From positions 1-12,782 of the forward strand of contig DBEP01000124.1 of NCBI GenBank assembly GCA_002294045.1: DNA of 12,782 bases, written 5' to 3'. Origin of the DNA: Lachnoclostridium sp. UBA903 (GTDB lineage Bacteria; Bacillota; Clostridia; Lachnospirales; Lachnospiraceae). Shown here in pieces: positions 6,675 to 12,782 of this stretch. Position numbers and translations under genes: made by a program. Position 1 is the first letter of the stretch. Every line of letters starts with the position of its first letter. The notes beneath the pieces are model-generated. The model saw only the letters and a list, made by a program, of their open reading frames with translations. It was not told the DNA's origin and did no database searches.

Positions 6675-8185
6675 TTACCGTATACCTCCTGTTTCGTTTT
6701 ATCTCCCTTTAGTGAATTCCATAGATTTAACACGGCATAGGCACGCCATGGCATCCACTCCCTGGATTTATTTAAAATCTCCTTTTCTGTCAAATTGGCA
6801 AGGGCTTTTTTCACACCATAATCGGTATGCGGAAACGCGTCAGGCCAACTGAAGGCACGCATTCCAATATACTGTACTGTCCACGGACCAAACCCTGGTA
6901 ATTTCAACAGTTTCTCCAATTCAGCCTCCGGGTCTGCTTCTGATGTAAAATGAAGGGAGCCTGTTTCAATTGCTTTTGCCAAAACGAAAATAGAACGTGC
7001 GCGGGCACTGGTTATTCCTAACGGCCCCAGTTTATCTTCAATTGGATGTTCAAGACCACAAATTGTTTCCGAATCAGGAAATAAGTATTGGAGTTCTTCA
7101 AACGGTGTACGAATTGTCCCGCCAAAGGCATGGGCAAAGCGCATTGCAAGTGTCCGCGCTGCTTTAACCGTTATCTGTTGCCCTAATATGGCCCTGACAG
7201 ATATTTCGAAGGGCTCGAAACATCCCGGCAGACGAAGTCCCGGTACACATATATCCGGCGCCAGCTCATTTAAAACTGAGAGCTTATTATATATTTCAAT
7301 AGGATCGCAGTTTAAATCAAAAAGCCTTCGTATTTTTGCAAGAATCCTGGACAAAACTGGTAAAAGCGAACAGCATATAGTGACTGAAAGGGAATTATCT
7401 TTCGGTTTGTTTGTAACCGATATCCAACCACAGTATAAGTCGTTCCTATTTCTAATTGAAACGGTCCGGCTATAAATTCTATCTTTGACTAATTCCACAC
7501 CTGGAATTGCCCGTTCGGCAAGAAATTCAATTAATTCATCCCACGCATACGGAGGGCGATATCCCAGTGTTAAAGTAATGGTTTCTTTATTCTCTGTCAT
7601 CGCTTTTTCCGAATTTCGAAAAGTGCTGGGTGTAGCCCGATAATATTTCTTAAATAAGTCGTTAAATCTCCGTATACTCCCAAAGCCCGCATAGAATGCA
7701 ACTTTAGTAATGGATAATTCCGTATCTGCAAGTAAGCATTTTGCCAAAAGAAGTCTGCGTGTCTGTAAATATTGGACCGGTGTGACACCGAATTGTGCGG
7801 AAAAAGCCCTGCGTAAATGTCTGTCCGTGACGTTAAGCATGGCAGCAAGGTCCGCGATTTTCATATCAGCAAGACAATTCTCTTCTATAATCATGGCTGC
7901 CTTCTGTACAAGGTCCGAAGTGCTGTCCGCTAAAGACAAACCCGGTGCCAATTCGGGCCGGCAGCGCCGGCATGGCCTGTATCCGGAGGCTTCGGCAGCC
8001 GGAGCACTGAGGAAAAAGGTGCAATTTTCTTCTTTCGGCAATTTTACACGGCAAATTGGACGGCAATAAATTCCTGTCGAAGATACACCTACGAAAAAAT
8101 GACCGTCAAAGCGTGGGTCATGGGCTTTTAATGCCGCATAACATGCTGTTTTATCAAGGTCAATAGATTGATGTTTTTTTACCAT
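6671..8185 (-). CDS. Ada N-terminal / AraC regulator fused to AlkA glycosylase
   Basis: A 504-residue fusion combining alkylation sensing, regulation and repair. Residues 20-82 are the Ada zinc domain with Cys41, Cys45, Cys72 and Cys75 in the exact Ada spacing. Cys41 corresponds to the residue that accepts methyl groups from phosphotriesters. Residues about 93-190 are a two-motif AraC helix-turn-helix (IADLAAMLNVTDRHLRRAF and ITKVAFYAGFGSIRRFNDLF). Residues about 202-300 match the AlkA N-terminal domain. Residues 325-495 are the HhH-GPD glycosylase, with LPGFGPWTVQYI (429-440) and the catalytic Asp455 in FPHTDYG. It should excise 3-methyladenine-type bases and activate its own operon when methylated. 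AGAGGTGA precedes ATG. The layout recalls the Ada-AlkA fusion plus Ogt of mycobacteria. The stop overlaps the ogt start. Confidence 0.95.
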   Translation of the reverse strand: MVKKHQSIDLDKTACYAALKAHDPRFDGHFFVGVSSTGIYCRPICRVKLPKEENCTFFLSAPAAEASGYRPCRRCRPELAPGLSLADSTSDLVQKAAMIIEENCLADMKIADLAAMLNVTDRHLRRAFSAQFGVTPVQYLQTRRLLLAKCLLADTELSITKVAFYAGFGSIRRFNDLFKKYYRATPSTFRNSEKAMTENKETITLTLGYRPPYAWDELIEFLAERAIPGVELVKDRIYSRTVSIRNRNDLYCGWISVTNKPKDNSLSVTICCSLLPVLSRILAKIRRLFDLNCDPIEIYNKLSVLNELAPDICVPGLRLPGCFEPFEISVRAILGQQITVKAARTLAMRFAHAFGGTIRTPFEELQYLFPDSETICGLEHPIEDKLGPLGITSARARSIFVLAKAIETGSLHFTSEADPEAELEKLLKLPGFGPWTVQYIGMRAFSWPDAFPHTDYGVKKALANLTEKEILNKSREWMPWRAYAVLNLWNSLKGDKTKQEVYGK

Positions 8186-8413
8186 ATTATTTCACCTCTT
8201 ATGTTTAGAATAGCACTTAAAGAGGATAATATCTAGCTGTTTTCGGACATTTGCATTAATGATATCAGCTACAGCAATTAAATAGCCGGTCTATTATCGC
8301 TTCCCCTATACTTGCCCCTCGGCGGTAAGGCTCGGACGTATTCCCGACGTAATATAGAATCAATAGGCCTTTTACCCGTACCGAAAATAAACCCTGCGCC
8401 TTAATTTAACAGT

Positions 8414-9226
8414 TTAAATCACTGATTCAACCGGTTTAACCTTGCGCAGTATAAAAAGACCATAAAGGCACAAAGGCAGAGTAAGGACAATGGAGATTAG
8501 GGCGTCCTCCAGTGTTGTCTGACGTACTTCACCAAAACTCCCGCCTAGTGCAATTTCATTTAGACAGCCGAATGTATCAAATACCGCATGGGTAATGATA
8601 GCCGGCCAAATTGAGTTATTTCGCAGCAGGCATGCGGAAAAAAATACTCCGAAAAACAGAGCGTATATTATCTGTGTAACTGTTTTTAATAAATCAGAGC
8701 GTTCTACAATGAAGTTCGTTATGTGCAGTAAACCGAATAACAAGCTAGAAATAATTACCGAAAGGTAAATTCCTTTTTTGGTGAGTCCCCATTTTTGCAT
8801 AATAACAGTCAGTATCGTTCCTCTGCACAGGACTTCTTCCACAGAACCTACCGATAAATTCAGCAGTATATAAAGTAGAATCAGCCGCGGTTTTGAAATA
8901 TCGATAACAAGTGTGCCGTCAAAAAAAGACATGCCGTTCAATAGGGCAAGTACCAGAATTGGCCATACAAGCCATAATTGCTTCCATTCTTCCGGCTTGG
9001 TGAAGCCGGCATACTTTAACAGCCCTAAGCCGCGTAGGAGTACCACCAGCATAATACCGCTCAATGTCTGTTCAATAGTTATGGTAATATAGGCAGCACT
9101 TTGCACATCCATAAAATTTACAAAAAACGGTTCCAAACGTATTTCTGTCAATGCCGTAAAAAGTATCGATATAATTATTGAAAAAATAACAGGATATTGA
9201 ACAGTGAATGCTTTAAGTCTGTTCAT
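8414..9226 (-). CDS. CPBP-family intramembrane protease-like protein
   Basis: A 270-residue multi-pass membrane protein with about seven or eight hydrophobic segments. It carries the three family motifs: EEVLCR (Glu130, Glu131, Arg135), FGLLH with His168, and HAVFD with His213 and Asp217. These are the residues expected to bind a metal in CAAX-protease/Abi-type enzymes. Family roles range from prenyl-protein processing to bacteriocin self-immunity and membrane-protein scaffolding, and substrates are mostly unknown. AAGGGGGAG lies about eight bases before the ATG. It is downstream of the GH2 glycosidase without an obvious terminator between them. The start also overlaps the end of a possible 40-codon ORF as ATGA. 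A link in function to the glycosidase is not evident. All three motifs appear intact. Confidence 0.92.
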   Translation of the reverse strand: MNRLKAFTVQYPVIFSIIISILFTALTEIRLEPFFVNFMDVQSAAYITITIEQTLSGIMLVVLLRGLGLLKYAGFTKPEEWKQLWLVWPILVLALLNGMSFFDGTLVIDISKPRLILLYILLNLSVGSVEEVLCRGTILTVIMQKWGLTKKGIYLSVIISSLLFGLLHITNFIVERSDLLKTVTQIIYALFFGVFFSACLLRNNSIWPAIITHAVFDTFGCLNEIALGGSFGEVRQTTLEDALISIVLTLPLCLYGLFILRKVKPVESVI

Positions 9227-9345
9227 GGTAAATGCTCCCCCTTAGTTAATATTTTTTTAATCATTACGGCAGCCTCTACTCTCCATAGGCATTTCTTTCG
9301 TTCCTCGCCGCTTTCCATAACTACAGATTGCGAATCACTAATCAT
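9223..9345 (-). CDS. Possible 40-residue linking ORF
   Basis: Between the glycosidase and the CPBP gene a frame starts at ATG 9345-9343, sharing one base with the GH2 stop (TGATG). It ends at TGA 9225-9223, overlapping the CPBP start as ATGA. The product would be 40 residues, beginning MISDSQSVV, with a basic, helix-prone middle (ERKKCLWRVEAAVMIKKIL) and ending GEHLP. No strong ribosome binding site precedes it, so it would depend on re-initiation after the GH2 stop. Its 3' end contains the CPBP ribosome binding site. Double overlap suggests a real coupled small gene, but 40 open codons can arise by chance, and I do not recognise the sequence. Confidence 0.35.
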   Translation of the reverse strand: MISDSQSVVMESGEERKKCLWRVEAAVMIKKILTKGEHLP

Positions 9346-12164
9346 CAACCCGGCTGCCGCTTGTGAAATAGATTATTGCATTCGTCCATTCCAATCTCAG
9401 CTTTTGGTTCGAATTCCGCGGAGCCCATATACTTTAGGATACTGTATTCCAGCCATTTGGCGGGAATACTCCCCCTAAGCCTGCGTAAATCCGAGGTACA
9501 TACAAAAAGCCTGCCGTTTCCCGCCTTAAGTTCAAAGATAGTTCCCAGCTTATGATTCCGTTCAAAATTATCAATGGCCCATACCACAGGTCTTACGTCC
9601 ACCCCATCCAGAATCAAAGCCCGGGAATTGGTGACAATATCATACCATTGGGCGGTTGTATGGTATTCTGCGGGAAAATACCTGAAAATGGGATGTTCCT
9701 TTTCAATCCTCAGACCAAGGGTCCCTGCCGGCACCGGCTTGCCCATGCTTTCGGAAATAGAACGAAACATGGGATAGCACCAAAAGTCCGTACAATATGT
9801 CCCTGGAATGGAATTGGTATCATCAAGACTTTCAGGGTATAAAAGAACCTTTCTGCCCTGCTTAAGGCTTTGGCAGGCCTGCGTCATGCTGCCGGTTATT
9901 ATGATATCACCGTCAGAATTCCCGGATTTAACCTCAGGATAAAGCCATATGTCATAGCTGTTTACTATGCCCGTTCCGGCAATTTCCACCCGAACCGTCA
10001 GCTTTTTGGGATATGGGACTTCCGGCATTTTCACCGTAAAATTACATAATTTGTATATACCGCAGAAATATTCGTCTTGTAAGATATTTTCCTCCGATAT
10101 AAGTATCTTATTACCATCAGAAACAGACAGCACTACCCTTGGGCCCGCAATTACCTCCGGCCGGAAGACTGCCAGCTTTATACCAATATTCACATTTTCC
10201 CCCGGGGTAAATACCATACCGGGAAGTTCAGCAAGCAGAACCGTGTCACTGCAAAACCTCTGCCATTCCCCGGCAGAAATTAATCCCTTGCTTTCCATGA
10301 AAGCATTTAAAATACCGATTAACGCCGTACCCTGGCCGGTAAAATCCTGCAGATCCAGGATTTGAAAGCCTGCCAGTTCGTTACTCCGAAGTGCCGTTTC
10401 AATTTCCGCTTTGTAACATTCCGCCGCAAATCTTCCGGATGCCAAAAAGAATAACTCCGCCATGGCAAGCAAGCCTTTTGCTTCCATCCGTTTCTTAAAT
10501 ATCTCTAAATTTTTTGCTTTCAATACTCCTGTATATTTGCCGATTTCCGAAAAATCAGGAAACATGGCATATTGTCCGATTTCATGGGAAACCACAGGAA
10601 TTTCGGGTATTATTTCCCGGGATGCATCCGTTTTAACTGTTTTTATTCCGGTACCGTATTGGACGGTAAGCTCTCCGCCTGCTGCCGTTTCCCTTAATAA
10701 ATCCGACGGCCGCAGGATTAGGTCATAATTGTGAACCGTATCCGGCGGAATGGTTTGTATATGCCCCTGAGGTGCGTCACACATGGCATAGGAGCCGCGG
10801 AACAGTCTGTCCCTTGAAAAGCGGACGCCGCAGAAAAAGTCTTCATTCTCCAGTATACAGGGAATGAACTGGAAGTTATTGGACCCCTGGGTATATAAAT
10901 GTCTTGTGTCATATTTTTTATATTCGCCCAGAATCCGGTTTAAACGTTCTTTGCTCCCCCATAGCTCATTTCCCATGGACAGCATAACAAAGGAAGGATG
11001 ATTTCCGAATTCGTCCAGGATGCGGAAGCCTTCCCGGATAAGATACTGCTGTGCATCTTCATCATGATTTTCTTCCCCCTCTTCCGTAACGGTACCCCAA
11101 AATGGCAGCTCCGGCTCCAGATATATTCCCAGCAAATCTGCTGCCGCAAAGCATGCCTCCGGAGGACAGCAGGTATGGAAACGGTAGTGATTTATGCCGT
11201 ATTGTTTTGCAGTGCCCAAAACCTCCAGCCAGCTTTTCATATCCGTCGGCGCATGTCCTGTCATGGGAAACAACAGCCCGTCATGCTTTCCCCTGAGAAA
11301 GGTCCTCATACCGTTTATTTCAAAATATTTTCCTGCCGCTTTAAAATCCCTGAGACCAAAGGAAAAATTATATTCTTCTATCTGTATGCCATTATCCTGC
11401 TTTAGTTCCAGATTGAGACGGTATAGGAAAGGCGTATGCTCACTCCAGGTTTTCGCCGTCTCATCCAGATAATAAATAAAGGAATTTTCGCCGTCCGTTA
11501 ATCGGTAATCCGATTTCGGGAAGGCTTTTTCACCGTCCGATACCCATGCCGTTAACCTGCAAGCAGCCGCTCCGTTCAGTGTTGCCCTTACTTCGATATG
11601 CCGTTTCGCCCCATCGGGAAATATTTTTACTCCCGTCAGATAAATTTTGCCGCATACCTCTATGTATATCTCTCCCGTAATGCCGTTCCAGTTGGTCTGG
11701 GTATCCGGTGAAGTCATATGCCCTCCCCTGACAGGATAAGACGTGTTGTCTATCATTACGGTAAGCTTACTCCGCTTATTGGCATAAGGTGTAAGGCGGT
11801 ACCGGTGTGAGGTGCAAAGACTGTTATTGCTTCCGATATATATTTCATCCATCCAGACATGGGAAACCCTTGTTCTTTCCAATACAAGAAAAAGCTCTTT
11901 CCCCTTAGCCTCCGAAAAATCCACTTCTCTTGAGTACCAGGTATATCCCTCAAAAAAATAAGGGTCTGTCAGACATCCCGTATTCTCCTCCTTAGACGGT
12001 TTCCCTTTCTGTGCCGTCGAAACGGTGGCCGGAAGCTCAATCGTATCCTTAAAAGTATTTTTATAATACGCCTCAGCCACACCTGACTTTTCCTTATCCA
12101 GACAAAAGCTCCAGGTTCCTTTTAAGTCTGTTTTTTCCATGTTAACACCCATTGCATATCCCAT
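9345..12164 (-). CDS. Glycoside hydrolase family 2 protein
   Basis: A 939-residue cytoplasmic glycosidase with no signal peptide. Order: jelly-roll sugar-binding domain (about 12-175, with a WYSREV strand near 76-81), Ig-like domain (about 178-275), and TIM barrel (about 280-630). A long C-terminal beta-rich region (about 640-915) follows. The likely acid/base is Glu400 in SMGNELWG, and the likely nucleophile is Glu528 in VVSHEIGQY. The later LDLQDFTGQGTALIGILNAF segment is typical of a large gut-bacterial GH2 subgroup. Substrate (galactoside, glucuronide, arabinoside or other) cannot be fixed from sequence. Start is unsure: none of the ATGs at 12164, 12152 or 12140 has a strong ribosome binding site. 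The third, giving MEKTDLKGTWSF, fits the family start best. It is the first gene of its unit, and its leader carries the hairpin array. Confidence 0.9.
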   Translation of the reverse strand: MGYAMGVNMEKTDLKGTWSFCLDKEKSGVAEAYYKNTFKDTIELPATVSTAQKGKPSKEENTGCLTDPYFFEGYTWYSREVDFSEAKGKELFLVLERTRVSHVWMDEIYIGSNNSLCTSHRYRLTPYANKRSKLTVMIDNTSYPVRGGHMTSPDTQTNWNGITGEIYIEVCGKIYLTGVKIFPDGAKRHIEVRATLNGAAACRLTAWVSDGEKAFPKSDYRLTDGENSFIYYLDETAKTWSEHTPFLYRLNLELKQDNGIQIEEYNFSFGLRDFKAAGKYFEINGMRTFLRGKHDGLLFPMTGHAPTDMKSWLEVLGTAKQYGINHYRFHTCCPPEACFAAADLLGIYLEPELPFWGTVTEEGEENHDEDAQQYLIREGFRILDEFGNHPSFVMLSMGNELWGSKERLNRILGEYKKYDTRHLYTQGSNNFQFIPCILENEDFFCGVRFSRDRLFRGSYAMCDAPQGHIQTIPPDTVHNYDLILRPSDLLRETAAGGELTVQYGTGIKTVKTDASREIIPEIPVVSHEIGQYAMFPDFSEIGKYTGVLKAKNLEIFKKRMEAKGLLAMAELFFLASGRFAAECYKAEIETALRSNELAGFQILDLQDFTGQGTALIGILNAFMESKGLISAGEWQRFCSDTVLLAELPGMVFTPGENVNIGIKLAVFRPEVIAGPRVVLSVSDGNKILISEENILQDEYFCGIYKLCNFTVKMPEVPYPKKLTVRVEIAGTGIVNSYDIWLYPEVKSGNSDGDIIITGSMTQACQSLKQGRKVLLYPESLDDTNSIPGTYCTDFWCYPMFRSISESMGKPVPAGTLGLRIEKEHPIFRYFPAEYHTTAQWYDIVTNSRALILDGVDVRPVVWAIDNFERNHKLGTIFELKAGNGRLFVCTSDLRRLRGSIPAKWLEYSILKYMGSAEFEPKAEIGMDECNNLFHKRQPG

Positions 12165-12229
12165 CTGCTTGCTGATGTGATACTGCCAAAAATAAAGGTT
12201 GAAAGAATCAATATCCGGCAGACCTTTCT

Positions 12230-12241
12230 AAATTTAAATTT
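12230..12241. repeat. AT-rich 12-bp palindrome in the GH2 leader
   Basis: AAATTTAAATTT is a perfect palindrome, with CTTTCT on one side and TCTTTC on the other. It is about 66 bases ahead of the longest GH2 start. It could be an operator or simply AT-rich leader DNA. Confidence 0.25.
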
Positions 12242-12266
12242 TCTTTCAGCCCAACACTCATGCATA

Positions 12267-12420
12267 TCGCAAGTTTGCTTGCGAAAATGCCTGAATAATA
12301 AGTGTGAAATGTCCTTTATTTCACACTAACGCTCATGCCTTTTGGGCATAAACCGTGAAGAATAGCCGCTTTTGCTATTCTTCCAATGACCCGCATGTTC
12401 TTAGCGGGACTATTCACACT
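12267..12420. repeat. Array of five consecutive hairpins with an outer alternative stem
   Basis: Five perfect stems follow each other with little spacing. They are TCGCAAG/CTTGCGA (12267-12284), AGTGTGAAAT/ATTTCACACT (12301-12327), ATGCC/GGCAT (12335-12349), GAAGAATAGC/GCTATTCTTC (12357-12383), and CCCGC/GCGGG (12390-12408). A second copy of TTCACACT at 12413-12420 can also pair with AGTGTGAA at 12301-12308, closing a multibranched outer stem. It lies about 105 bases ahead of the GH2 start. The stems are seen. It could be a structured leader RNA, a dispersed palindromic repeat family, or a transcription barrier. Confidence 0.7.
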
Positions 12421-12498
12421 ATACCCCCTAATGCTGTGTTTTCGAAACGCCGAAACCTGCGTTTACCGATTATATTCCGTTTACGGATAAATATATTC

Positions 12499-12673
12499 TC
12501 ATTGGTTTTCCAGTCTTTTTGAACGGCTTACCTTGGCGGCAAACTGGCCCGAAGACACCGGCAGCCATACGTCCCGTTCTTCATCCGTCACTTTTTATTA
12601 CCATTATCTTACTGTTTTCTATTATCTCACCGTCCATATAGTTTGTAAAGCTATCCGACAAAAAATTATTTAT
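12499..12673 (-). pseudogene. Decayed small gene, family unrecognised
   Basis: On the minus strand AGGAGG (12686-12681) is followed after seven bases by ATA where a start codon would be expected. That frame reads NNFLSDSFTNYMDGEIIE and onward to TGA at 12581-12583. A second frame overlaps it, beginning near GTG 12591, reads TDEERDVWLPVSSGQFAAK and ends at TGA 12499-12501. The two would join as one product of about 58 residues by a one-base slip in the AAAAA run near 12593-12597. A good ribosome binding site, a missing ATG and a frameshift together suggest a degraded gene. Chance open frames cannot be excluded, and I do not recognise the product. Confidence 0.4.
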
Positions 12674-12756
12674 AAGAATACCTCCTGGCTTTCTACGGCA
12701 ATCTTGCGTATGTCCTAAACATTACTAAATCAGGGTGGTAAATTTTACACTATAAT

Positions 12757-12782
12757 GGTATAATATTGTAAGATATTATACC
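12757..12782. promoter_or_regulatory. AT-rich inverted repeat at the window edge
   Basis: GGTATAATAT (12757-12766) and ATATTATACC (12773-12782) are perfect 10-bp arms around TGTAAG. TATAAT occurs within each arm on opposite strands and again at 12751-12756. This is what an operator over a -10 region looks like. The matching -35 for a leftward promoter would fall outside the window, so neither direction nor gene can be fixed. Confidence 0.4.

Noticed and set aside
8186..8413. Promoter or Ada box upstream of the Ada-AlkA gene
   Set aside because: A TATTAT is present near the expected place, but no matching -35 or recognisable Ada box could be set with confidence. TAGCTG/CAGCTA arms and CATTAATG are short and common by chance.
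8280..8413. Terminator after the CPBP gene
   Set aside because: Several short complementary words occur (for example TCGG/CCGA), but no stable stem followed by a T-run is seen.
12533..12718. Plus-strand 61-codon frame beginning with TTG
   Set aside because: It has no ribosome binding site, and the minus strand of the same interval carries more convincing coding remnants.

Overview
The window looks like chromosome from an anaerobic, spore-former-type Firmicute (class Clostridia, probably a gut Lachnospiraceae/Clostridium cluster XIVa relative). The evidence is AT-rich intergenic DNA, strong GGAGG ribosome binding sites, a cytosolic ferredoxin-type aldo/keto reductase, a 5TM-LYT diguanylate cyclase, and a DUF3892 protein. 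Apart from a partial gene at the left edge, every confident gene is on the minus strand, so the window reads right to left. The species assignment is inference.

Right end (about 12782 to 8414): an AT-rich inverted repeat at the edge, then a decayed small gene (12499-12673). Next comes an unusual run of five back-to-back hairpins (12267-12408) with an alternative outer pairing (to 12420). These lie upstream of a 939-residue cytoplasmic GH2 glycosidase. The glycosidase is joined by a possible 40-codon overlapping ORF to a CPBP-family membrane protease-like gene.

Middle (8185 to about 5690): an adaptive response to DNA alkylation. It consists of an Ada-AraC-AlkA fusion translationally coupled (ATGA) to an Ogt methyltransferase. 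An unrecognised downstream gene appears frameshifted, and a hairpin closes the unit.

AT-rich patch (about 5567 to 3285): a DUF3892 protein and a membrane diguanylate cyclase with an intact GGEEF motif and inhibitory site. Some coding debris and inverted repeats follow.

Left (3258 to about 486): a compact redox/carbonyl-stress operon of cupin, MerR regulator (AdhR-like, Cys52), flavodoxin, and an aldo/keto reductase with two 4Fe-4S motifs. A textbook MerR promoter precedes it: a perfect 20-bp palindrome inside a 19-bp -35/-10 spacer. I infer that the regulator senses electrophiles or aldehydes and that the flavodoxin and Fe-S reductase form a redox pair. A hairpin after the reductase ends the unit. 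The first 183 bases hold the 3' end of an unrecognised plus-strand gene.

No tRNA, rRNA, CRISPR array or complete insertion sequence was seen.
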